Positions 1-5,798 of a stretch of 11,043 nucleotides of DNA are shown here, one piece after another. This DNA is from Candidatus Aminicenantota bacterium (GTDB taxonomy: Bacteria > Acidobacteriota > Aminicenantia > Aminicenantales > JAFGAV01), in the NCBI GenBank assembly GCA_016867615.1, contig VGJG01000023.1, forward strand, positions 1 through 11,043, written 5' to 3'. The notes beneath the pieces were generated by a model. That model searched no databases and had not been told where the DNA came from. It saw nothing but the letters and a program-made list of their open reading frames with translations. The translations under genes and the position numbers were made by a program. How positions within the stretch are numbered: the first letter of the stretch is position 1; each line of letters starts with the position of its first letter.

Positions 1-30
1 AGGACGCCGCTTCAGACGGCGCCAGCACGG

Positions 31-86
31 CGCCGCGTGCCATGCCTCCTCAAAAAAGTGGAAAGTGTAGACGCGACCCCGTCTTA
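31..86 (-). repeat. 56-bp dispersed repeat, copy 1 (possible IS200/REP-type end)
   Basis: This stretch is identical, base for base, to 3652-3707 and lies in the same orientation. On the minus strand it begins with the TAA stop codon of the DUF1295 gene. It continues with a small hairpin (AGACG, loop GGGTCG, CGTCT), a T6 run, a GAGGAGG ribosome-binding-like motif and ATGGCACGC. Identity stops sharply at both ends. A hairpin near the edge plus an RBS followed by Met-Ala-Arg resembles the left end of REP-associated tyrosine transposase (Y1/IS200-like) elements, whose proteins often start MARP. The repeat itself is seen directly; the transposon origin is inference. It could also act as a 3'-UTR or weak terminator structure. 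Confidence 0.85.
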
Positions 87-932
87 TCTCTTCGGGAGGC
101 GGGGGAAGAAGCGGCTCGTGCGGCGGGCGTACTCCTCCCAGTCGGGGCGGCCGGCGTACTTGCGCTCCAGCATAGGGATGCCCGACACGCGGAGCAGCAG
201 GAAGGTGATGAGGACGGGGCTCACCGCGGCGGTCCAGCCGCCCGGCGCGGACAGGGCGATAAGAAACAATCCCCACCACATCGCCGCCTCCCCGAAATAA
301 TTCGGATGGCGGGTGAAGCGCCACAGGCCCCGGTCGATGATCCGTCCCTTGTTCGCCGGGTCGCGCTTGAAGCGCTCCATCTGGGCGTCGCCCACGGCTT
401 CGAACAGGAACCCGACCAGCCAGACCGCGGCCCCCGCGGCGTCGAGCGGCGTCAATCCCCTCCCCGGTGAAAGGTTCACCCACCACACCGGCCAGGAGAC
501 GAGGAGCAGGAACAGGCCCTGCAGCATGAAGATCTGGAAGAAGCTCCGGACGACGAACGACCGCCCCCAGGCCTTGCGCCAGGCGGCGTAGCGGAAGTCC
601 TCGGGTTTTCCCCTCTTCCTCAGCCAGATGTGGATGCCCAGCCGCAGACCCCAGACGAGCACCAGGCCCGTCACCAAGAGCTGCCTGTCGCCGGGCATGT
701 TCCCCCAAAGCATCGGCAGGGAAGACGCGCTCTCCTCCTGAACAACGGCCGTGTGTCCGATCGCTCCGGAGGCTTTCGCCCAAAACAGGGTCAGGAGCGC
801 GACCAGGACGAACCCCGGGCCCCAGCCGATATCGACGATGGAATTGTCCTTCTTCCGCAGGGCGACGAGAAAGAGGAGGGACATGTAGAGGACGACGGCC
901 AGGGCGGTCGCCGCAAGGGCTTGGAAATCCAT
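84..932 (-). CDS. DUF1295 / steroid 5-alpha-reductase-like integral membrane protein
   Basis: The 282-residue protein has several hydrophobic segments (about residues 5-25, 38-52, 86-102, 130-152, 165-182, 216-250). It carries the family signature RHPNYFGE at 208-215, inside a longer conserved stretch from GRIID (196-200) to the WWG at 219-221, and an early DIGWGPGF at 34-41. DUF1295 proteins belong to the steroid reductase / isoprenylcysteine methyltransferase-like fold and are thought to reduce C=C bonds in lipids or steroids with NADPH; the substrate here is unknown. Residues about 53-84 form a longer hydrophilic loop than I would expect. The ATG at 932 has a GGAGG (941-945) 8 nt upstream. 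The gene follows the DAK2-DegV gene by 73 bp on the same strand and is probably cotranscribed, which hints at a lipid-related job. Its stop codon is the first codon of the 56-bp repeat. Confidence 0.9.
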   Translation of the reverse strand: MDFQALAATALAVVLYMSLLFLVALRKKDNSIVDIGWGPGFVLVALLTLFWAKASGAIGHTAVVQEESASSLPMLWGNMPGDRQLLVTGLVLVWGLRLGIHIWLRKRGKPEDFRYAAWRKAWGRSFVVRSFFQIFMLQGLFLLLVSWPVWWVNLSPGRGLTPLDAAGAAVWLVGFLFEAVGDAQMERFKRDPANKGRIIDRGLWRFTRHPNYFGEAAMWWGLFLIALSAPGGWTAAVSPVLITFLLLRVSGIPMLERKYAGRPDWEEYARRTSRFFPRLPKR

Positions 933-1005
933 GCCTCGAGCCTCCTCGAACGCTTCGTCCGCGGCCGCGCGCGGCCCGTCCCCCCCGGCCTCCCGGCCCG
1001 AGGAG

Positions 1006-2784
1006 CTATTCCAGCATCAGGCAGACGGCCACGGCGCCGATGCCGTTGTGGACGCCGATGACCGGTGCGATGTCCTGGATGAAGGCCGGCGGCCGCCCCA
1101 GGAGCCCGGTGAGCCTCCGGGCATACTCCTCGGCGCGGGGACGGTTCAGGGCGTGGACCACGGCGTAGCGCCACAGCGTTCCGCCCGCGGCCGCCTCCGC
1201 CGCGGCGCGGATGATTTTGTCCATGTTCGCCCGCCGGCCGAAGGACTTGCCCCAGGCGGCGGCCTTGCCGTTTTCGTCCAGGGTGACGATGGGCTTGAGG
1301 TTCAGGAGCCTGGCGGCCAGGCCCTTGAGGGGGCTGACCCGCCCGCCCCGGACCATGTACCTGAGCGTCTGGACGTCGACCAGGATGCGCGTCCGGCCGC
1401 GCCATTCCTCGGCCAGGCGGGCGATGTCCTCGGCCGCAGCGCCCGCGGCTGCGGCCTCGGCGGCCCGCATGACGATCAGCCCCTGGGCCGCTGAGAGCGT
1501 CCGGGTGTCGACGACGCGCGCCTTGCCCCGCCCGGCCTCGGCGGCGGCCTTGCTCACCGCCTCGAACGAGCCGCTCAGGCCGCTCGAGACCGAGAACACC
1601 AGGACCGAGTCGTAATGCTCCGCCAGGAAGGACAGCGTCTCGCGCGCCAGGGCGGGCGAGGGCAGCGAGGTCGTGGGGTGCTCGGGCCGGGAGAGGAGGA
1701 GCCGGTAGAAATGCTCCGGGGTGATGGTCAGCTTGTCGAGGAAATGCGTGTCGCCGAAGGACAGGGTGAAGGGCAGGAGGTGGACCTGGTGCTCTTCCAG
1801 GAACCCGGGCGGCAGGTCGCAGGCCGAGTCCGTGACCAGGGCCGTTCCGCTTCTCCGGGCGTGGGCCGCCTGGAACTGGCGCTTCATGTCGTCCACCTTG
1901 ACCTGGCCGAGCGCGCCCAGGTCCTTCATCTCGAAGAAAAGCTCGGCCGGCCGGTCGGTGTGGACATGGAAGCGCGCTTTCTCCTCGGAGCCGGCGACGA
2001 TGGCCGAACCGCCGTAGGCGCGCAGCCGCTCCCGGATCCGCTCCAGGTCCAGGCCGTCCCCGGTCAGGATGGCCTCGGCGCAATAGCGGCGGTCGGCCTT
2101 CTCCTTGAAGGAATGGACCTTGGCCGGAGCGGCGTCCGTCTCCCCGGCTTCCCGGACCAGGCGCCGCAGGCGGCCCGAGCGGATGAAGTCGTGGATGCCC
2201 TCCACGAAATCGACGAACCCCTTGGCCCCGGCGTCCACGACGCGGGCCCGGGCCAGGACCTGGAGCTTCTTCGGCGTGTCGCGCAGCGAGCGGCGGGCGA
2301 CCTCCAGGGAGTGATGGATGAGCTCGGAGAAGTCCGAGGTCCGCGTCCGGAAATGGAACAGGCTCTCGGCCCAGTCCCGCATCACGGTCAGCATCGTGCC
2401 CTCGACGGGGTTGAGGATCGAGGACTGGACGTGGCGGACGGCGCGCGGGGCGAGCTCGCCGAAGGAGCGGGTGGTGAAGGACGGCTCGTCGGGCGCCTCG
2501 CGGCTTATGCCCTGGACGAACTGGGCGAAGATCAGCCCCGAGTTCCCCCGGGCGCCCATGAGCGCCGCGTCGGCGATCGAGCGCAGCGTCTCGCGCAGGG
2601 TGCGGCCGGGCTTCGTCGTCAGGGAGATCGAGCGCATGGTCGAGGCCAGGTTGTTCCCCGTGTCGGCGTCGGGCACGGGAAAGACGTTGATGCGGTTGAG
2701 GGTCTCCCGGTCCTGGATGACGGCCTCGCCGCCGGCCAGGAAGGCGGCGTGCAGGCGCCGTCCGTCGAGGTAGCGGATTTTCAT
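1006..2784 (-). CDS. DAK2 (DhaL-like)-DegV fusion protein, probable one-chain fatty acid kinase (FakA-FakB type)
   Basis: This 592-residue protein has two parts. Residues 1-210 are a DhaL/YloV-type nucleotide-binding domain: NVFPVPDADTGNNL at 33-46 supplies the Mg-binding aspartates, GARGNSG is at 78-83, and VDAGAKGF is at 183-190. Residues about 230-305 match the YloV/FakA middle domain (YCAEAIL at 234-240, HVHTD at 273-277). From 315 to the end is a DegV/FakB fold: VTDSACDLP at 317-325, TTSLP at 371-375, SSGLSGSF at 400-407, RGGRVS at 479-484 and GVHNGIGA near 577-584. In the known two-protein system FakB holds the fatty acid and FakA phosphorylates its carboxylate, giving acyl-phosphate for phospholipid synthesis. 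Here both parts share one chain. The canonical FakA motif reads PDGDTG; this one has Ala for Gly. The ATG at 2784 is chosen because MKIRYLDG matches the family N-terminus; an in-frame extension to 2865 adds unrelated residues across the promoter. Confidence 0.9.
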   Translation of the reverse strand: MKIRYLDGRRLHAAFLAGGEAVIQDRETLNRINVFPVPDADTGNNLASTMRSISLTTKPGRTLRETLRSIADAALMGARGNSGLIFAQFVQGISREAPDEPSFTTRSFGELAPRAVRHVQSSILNPVEGTMLTVMRDWAESLFHFRTRTSDFSELIHHSLEVARRSLRDTPKKLQVLARARVVDAGAKGFVDFVEGIHDFIRSGRLRRLVREAGETDAAPAKVHSFKEKADRRYCAEAILTGDGLDLERIRERLRAYGGSAIVAGSEEKARFHVHTDRPAELFFEMKDLGALGQVKVDDMKRQFQAAHARRSGTALVTDSACDLPPGFLEEHQVHLLPFTLSFGDTHFLDKLTITPEHFYRLLLSRPEHPTTSLPSPALARETLSFLAEHYDSVLVFSVSSGLSGSFEAVSKAAAEAGRGKARVVDTRTLSAAQGLIVMRAAEAAAAGAAAEDIARLAEEWRGRTRILVDVQTLRYMVRGGRVSPLKGLAARLLNLKPIVTLDENGKAAAWGKSFGRRANMDKIIRAAAEAAAGGTLWRYAVVHALNRPRAEEYARRLTGLLGRPPAFIQDIAPVIGVHNGIGAVAVCLMLE

Positions 2785-2819
2785 TGAGTCATTATACGCG
2801 CGCCCGCCGCCGACGGCAA
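2785..2819 (-). promoter_or_regulatory. Promoter of the DAK2-DegV gene, probably giving a leaderless mRNA
   Basis: On the minus strand TTGCCG (2819-2814) and a perfect TATAAT (2796-2791) are separated by exactly 17 bp. The -10 box ends 6 nt before the ATG at 2784, so a normal start point would fall on or next to the A of the start codon. No Shine-Dalgarno sequence lies in the six bases between. The arrangement fits a leaderless transcript. The elements are seen directly; the start point is inferred. Confidence 0.75.
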
Positions 2820-2931
2820 GGAGGGGCTTCCGTACCCAACGCCAAACGCTGCTGATGAGAATCAACCATGCTCGCCATCGTCTTGATAAGTATGCGGTAG
2901 GTGCAGGCCATCGAGGAGGTCTCGGGCGGCC

Positions 2932-2960
2932 TTGACTTTTGCATTAAATAGCATTATATT
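2932..2960 (+). promoter_or_regulatory. Promoter of the toxin-antitoxin pair
   Basis: TTGACT (2932-2937) and TATATT (2955-2960) are 17 bp apart. Transcription should start near 2966-2968, downstream of the ATG at 2963, which therefore cannot serve as start codon on this transcript. The -10 box lies inside the inverted repeat at 2941-2966, as expected for autorepression by the antitoxin. Confidence 0.75.
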
Positions 2961-2966
2961 TAATGC
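2941..2966. promoter_or_regulatory. Palindromic operator over the toxin-antitoxin promoter
   Basis: Two perfect 10-bp arms (GCATTAAATA at 2941-2950 and TATTTAATGC at 2957-2966) flank a 6-bp centre that is itself GCATTA. GCATTA-type half-sites therefore start at 2941 and 2951 (direct) and at 2961 (inverted), exactly one helical turn apart. Ribbon-helix-helix antitoxins usually bind such short phased half-sites as stacked dimers. The site spans the spacer and the -10 box, so binding should block RNA polymerase. That the antitoxin encoded just downstream binds here is inference. Confidence 0.75.
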
Positions 2967-2980
2967 CAAAGGAGACGGCG

Positions 2981-3268
2981 GTGAACGTGTTGAAAAGCAT
3001 CACTCTTCGGCTGCCCGAGCAGGAGTACCTGGCCTTTGATCTCGTCTGCGCTGAAAGGGGATATAGCAAGACCGGGAAAATCAGGGAGTTCATTAGGAAC
3101 CTGGTTCAGACGGAATTGGACTCCGTCAAGGTCAGCGCCGGAGAATGGCGGAGAATCCAGGCGGGCATCGCCGAAATCGAACAGGGGCGCTGCTCGTCCC
3201 TCGAGGACTTGAAACGCTCTTATGCCGCAAGAAAAGTGGTCCATCCCAAGAATCGCCGCGAGCGCTAG
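2981..3268 (+). CDS. Ribbon-helix-helix antitoxin of a RelE/ParE-type toxin-antitoxin pair
   Basis: The product is 95 residues from the GTG at 2981. KSITLRLP (5-12) fits the DNA-binding beta strand, followed by helix A (about 13-27), a GYSKTG turn and helix B (about 32-45). The tail AEIEQGR...SLEDLKR (about 64-79) resembles the toxin-wrapping C-terminus of RelB/ParD-like antitoxins. GTG 2981 is preferred over the in-frame ATG at 2963 because GGAG (2971-2974) sits 6 nt before the GTG and because the ATG lies between the -10 box and the expected transcript start. It should neutralise the toxin encoded by the next gene, with which it overlaps by 47 bp, and repress its own promoter through the operator at 2941-2966. 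The local GC content is clearly lower than in surrounding genes, suggesting transfer. Confidence 0.8.
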   Translation: MNVLKSITLRLPEQEYLAFDLVCAERGYSKTGKIREFIRNLVQTELDSVKVSAGEWRRIQAGIAEIEQGRCSSLEDLKRSYAARKVVHPKNRRER

Positions 3269-3524
3269 GAAAAACATCGAAGCTCTCGAGGATTCCAGAC
3301 TCGAAACCATCCTGAATCGTCTGGAAGCCCTTCGGCTCAATCCCTATCTCGGTCACGACATTAAGAAGGTTCAAGGTAAAGAGGATATTTACCGGATCAG
3401 GTTTGGAGAATTCCGGCTCTACTATCGACTGATTTCCGCTCGGAAAGAAATCGACATTCTTCTCTTTGAATATCGCGGCAAGATCAAAAAGACCGGAATC
3501 AAACGATTAAAGCAACGGGCCTAA
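3222..3524 (+). CDS. RelE/ParE superfamily toxin
   Basis: This 100-residue basic protein has the family layout. A first beta strand (KWSIPRIAASA, 5-15) and two helices are followed by IYRIRFGEFRLYYRL (56-70) and the strand EIDILLFEYRGKIKK (76-90), the conserved core of RelE/ParE toxins. RelE members cleave ribosome-bound mRNA and ParE members inhibit gyrase; the sequence alone does not tell me which applies. R58, R60 and R65 are candidate functional residues by position. The ATG at 3222 lies inside the antitoxin gene in another frame, giving a 47-bp overlap and probable translational coupling; only a weak GAGG (3203-3206) precedes it. The line 3361-3420 is 42% G+C by hand count, far below the neighbouring genes. 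The frame is intact, so the toxin may be functional. Confidence 0.85.
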   Translation: MPQEKWSIPRIAASARKNIEALEDSRLETILNRLEALRLNPYLGHDIKKVQGKEDIYRIRFGEFRLYYRLISARKEIDILLFEYRGKIKKTGIKRLKQRA

Positions 3525-3651
3525 GAAACAGCGTCCCGTCTCACAATTTTCTCGAGACTCACAACGAGGAGGTGCGGGGCGGGGACTCGCGTGCGCCCCC
3601 GCTCCCTCCGGACGACGCCAAATAATTCGTTCTATAAAAGTGGCGTTATGC
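3525..3651. other. Non-coding spacer with two inverted repeats
   Basis: No gene is visible between the toxin stop and the second 56-bp repeat. A GC-rich imperfect inverted repeat pairs GCGGGG (3574-3579) with CCCCGC (3597-3602), with further GGAGG/CCTCC pairing outside it; no T run follows in either direction. Just right of it, ACGCCA (3615-3620) and TGGCGT (3641-3646) form 6-bp arms around an AT-rich 20-bp centre. They could be terminator-like structures for the toxin-antitoxin transcript or parts of the repeat element to the right. Confidence 0.4.
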
Positions 3652-3707
3652 CGCCGCGTGCCATGCCTCCTCAAAAAAGTGGAAAGTGTAGACGCGACCC
3701 CGTCTTA
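3652..3707 (-). repeat. 56-bp dispersed repeat, copy 2
   Basis: Identical to 31-86 and in the same orientation. It again begins, on the minus strand, with the TAA stop codon (3705-3707) of the upstream gene. After the RBS-like GAGGAGG the reading frame starts Met-Ala-Arg-Gly, as in copy 1, but is closed by TAG seven codons further. The two copies enclose about 3.6 kb holding the DUF1295, DAK2-DegV and toxin-antitoxin genes. Confidence 0.85.
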
Positions 3708-5003
3708 CTCCTTGATGATGCGCAGCTGGGCGTCGTGATGGACGGAATTGACGGCGTCGCCGCTTGTTGTCGAGAGCTCGACCTTGTGGCGCAGGGTGAA
3801 CGAACCCACGCTGTTCCGGCTGTAGATGTTGGGGTAGGTGATCTTTCCGGGACTGCTGCACGGCTGGGTGAAGGTGTTGGTCTGGTCGAGCCTCAGGATG
3901 TCGTCCACCCAGGCCAGGTCGTGGCGCTTGCCGTTGTCGCCGCCGCCGACCTCGACGTCCAGACGGAGGCTAATCCAAACAAGCGAGCCTCCTCCTGACG
4001 CCGATAACGTATAGGTGACAGAATCCTCCCAATTGTTGCCCTCACTGGGCTGGGGCGCCTCATTGGGAGTCAAGGAAACTACGCCACCCGGCTCTGTAAA
4101 TTCCGCTTTTGCTTCCCATGTCCACAGCGTCGAAAAGCACGAGCTCTTAAATACATACGTTTCCGTCTTCTTCTTCAGCGGCGCGTTGGGCGAGAAGAAG
4201 AGGTACCACACCAGCCCGCCCAGGGCGGCGAGCGTGAGGAGCGTGCCCAGGGCCCTGCCCAGGAACGAGCTTCCCCCGCGTCCGGCCGTCCGGGCGGCCA
4301 CGGCGCCGCACGCCTCCTTATAATATTTCAGCTTCTTGAGGTCCAGGCCCTCGAACGTCTTGCCCGCGCCCAGGATTTCCTTGGCCCGGCAGTAGTACTT
4401 GACCGCCAGCTCCTTGTACTTCAGCTTCTCGTAGGAAGCGCCGAGCAGGAGGAACGTATGCCCCTTGAGCACTTCCCATCCCTGAAGAGGGGCCAGGGCG
4501 TTCATGAGCTTTTCGAGCTCGAGCTTGGCGCCCTCGTAATCCTCGTCGAAATAGAGCCTCTTCGCCCTCTCGAACGAGGAGCGCAGGGCCAGCGAATCGT
4601 CCTGGACGGCGAACACCTGGCCGTAGACGCCCAGCCCGACGAAACTCACGCCCTCGACGACGGCCTTCCCCTCGCCCAGGAGCTCCTTGGCCTTGAGGTA
4701 GTGCTTGCGGGCCGACTCGGCGTCGCCGAGCTTCTCCTCGCTGGCCGCCAGCAGGAGGTAGACGTTGCCTAGAAAGACGCGATTCTCCTCGGTCTCGGCC
4801 ATCTCCTCGGCGAGCTTGGCCAGGCCGTCCCGCGCGGCTTCATACCCGCCGCTCAGGTAGGCGGCCTTGGCCGCGTTGAACGCGGCCCCGGGCGTCTCTT
4901 CCTGCCCGGCGCCCGCGACGGCGAAATGCGCCTGTCCGGCGATGAGCACGCTGAGCACGATAGCCAGGACCTTGCACAGGGAATAGCATTTGATGTGCGC
5001 CAC
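3705..5003 (-). CDS. Exported or membrane-anchored protein with duplicated TPR-like modules and a beta-rich C-terminal domain
   Basis: I do not recognise a named family for this 432-residue protein. Residues 1-30 form a signal peptide ending near FAVA. Two helical modules, about 39-118 and 141-220, align without gaps at an offset of 102: F42/F144, LLLAASEEKLGD (83-94) with LLLGASYEKLKY (185-196), and AKELLGEGK (105-113) with AKEILGAGK (207-215). They look like TPR pairs from an internal duplication. A hydrophobic segment at about 247-270 should span the membrane, and the rest (275-432) is beta-strand-rich with aromatic residues and no motif I can name. The start is the GTG at 5003, with AAGGAGG (5009-5015) 5 nt upstream. 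The gene stands alone with its own promoter, divergent from the envelope operon. The part coding residues about 290-350 is less GC-rich than the TPR part. The stop codon merges into the 56-bp repeat. Confidence 0.75.
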   Translation of the reverse strand: MAHIKCYSLCKVLAIVLSVLIAGQAHFAVAGAGQEETPGAAFNAAKAAYLSGGYEAARDGLAKLAEEMAETEENRVFLGNVYLLLAASEEKLGDAESARKHYLKAKELLGEGKAVVEGVSFVGLGVYGQVFAVQDDSLALRSSFERAKRLYFDEDYEGAKLELEKLMNALAPLQGWEVLKGHTFLLLGASYEKLKYKELAVKYYCRAKEILGAGKTFEGLDLKKLKYYKEACGAVAARTAGRGGSSFLGRALGTLLTLAALGGLVWYLFFSPNAPLKKKTETYVFKSSCFSTLWTWEAKAEFTEPGGVVSLTPNEAPQPSEGNNWEDSVTYTLSASGGGSLVWISLRLDVEVGGGDNGKRHDLAWVDDILRLDQTNTFTQPCSSPGKITYPNIYSRNSVGSFTLRHKVELSTTSGDAVNSVHHDAQLRIIKE

Positions 5004-5033
5004 GGTCTCCTCCTTCGGGTGAGATTGACCGAA

Positions 5034-5062
5034 AAATAATCCAAAAAACCCCCTGAAGTCAA
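5034..5062 (-). promoter_or_regulatory. Probable promoter of the TPR-module gene
   Basis: On the minus strand TTGACT (5062-5057) is followed after 17 bp by TTATTT (5039-5034). The -10 box is weak but the -35 is good, and the AT-rich island stands out in GC-rich DNA. A short leader then carries the AAGGAGG ribosome-binding site before the GTG at 5003. Confidence 0.5.
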
Positions 5063-5183
5063 ATATTTTTTCAAGGGCGGGCGGGAGGGGGCGATACCCG
5101 TCACGGAAATCGGCGACCCTGAATCCCTGCCGTCCTCCCCCCCGGCGCCCGATTTTTCGCCGTCGATAATCGCGTCTTGGGAT

Positions 5184-5212
5184 TTGTGAAGTACCGCTCC
5201 CGCCCGTATAAT
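5184..5212 (+). promoter_or_regulatory. Promoter of the four-gene envelope operon
   Basis: TTGTGA (5184-5189) and a perfect TATAAT (5207-5212) are separated by 17 bp. The start point should be near 5219, only about 13 nt before the ATG at 5232. That short leader has no good Shine-Dalgarno sequence (only a GGGGG run at 5213-5217), so the first gene would be translated from a very short, SD-less leader. Confidence 0.75.
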
Positions 5213-5231
5213 GGGGGTTTGAAATCCGGCC

Positions 5232-5798
5232 ATGCGCCCACTGTTATCCGTTCTGCTCGCCGCGCTCGCGCTCGGCGCTCCGCTCTCCGCCGCGGGAGAC
5301 GAAGCGGTCGGGCCGGCCCTCAGCGCCGGCCGGTCCTCCCCGGAGCGCGGCGCCGCGCCGGGGGAGAAGCCGTCCGGCTCCCCCGACGACGCCCCGGCGC
5401 GCCCGAGCACGCTCCAGAAATCCCTCCTCATCCCCGGCTGGGGGCAGGCCGCGGAGAAACGGTATCTCGAGGCCGTCCTCTTTTTCTCGGCCGAGGTCGT
5501 CTGCTGGGCCGGGTTCTTCGACCAGAATGCCCGGGGGAACCGCGCCTACGACCTCTACCGGGCGGCGGACACGACGGACGACGCCGTCCGTTACCGCCGC
5601 GAGACCGAGAGGTTCGACAAGCGGCGCAACCTGTTCCTCCTCGGCGCGGCGCTCGTCTGGACGGCGAACCTCCTCGACGCCTGGCTGATCGTCTCCGGGC
5701 GCGGGGAAGAAAAAGACGGGGAGCGGCGCTCCCTGTCGCTGAGGCTCGACTGCGGTGAAGGTCACAAGATCGCTCTGGCCCTGGCTTGTCGTTTTTGA
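5232..5798 (+). CDS. DUF5683-like envelope membrane protein, first gene of the operon
   Basis: The 188-residue protein starts with a signal peptide (1-20, ending PLSA), then a hydrophilic Pro/Ser/Gly-rich linker (about 22-58). A core follows beginning SLLIPGWGQ (64-72), the hallmark of DUF5683-type proteins. Hydrophobic segments at about 78-96 and 133-155 probably form a membrane hairpin, separated by a charged helical stretch (100-132) with a likely YRRETERF amphipathic helix. DUF5683 proteins occur in diderm bacteria near outer-membrane and TPR proteins; no biochemical role is established that I know of. Start: the ATG at 5232 directly begins the signal peptide and fits the promoter just upstream. 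It overlaps the next gene by 44 bp, so the two are probably translationally coupled. Confidence 0.7.
   Translation: MRPLLSVLLAALALGAPLSAAGDEAVGPALSAGRSSPERGAAPGEKPSGSPDDAPARPSTLQKSLLIPGWGQAAEKRYLEAVLFFSAEVVCWAGFFDQNARGNRAYDLYRAADTTDDAVRYRRETERFDKRRNLFLLGAALVWTANLLDAWLIVSGRGEEKDGERRSLSLRLDCGEGHKIALALACRF

Noticed and set aside
1615..2787. 390-codon plus-strand frame
   Set aside because: It is the antisense shadow of the DAK2-DegV gene, with no motif and a Gly/Arg/Glu-rich composition.
2785..2865. N-terminal extension of the DAK2-DegV gene to 2865
   Set aside because: The added residues do not resemble the family start and would translate the promoter region; MKIRYLDG at 2784 matches the usual N-terminus.
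2862..2954. 30-residue open frame on the minus strand starting inside the operator
   Set aside because: It has no ribosome-binding site, no recognisable family and a length easily met by chance; a decayed gene fragment cannot be excluded.
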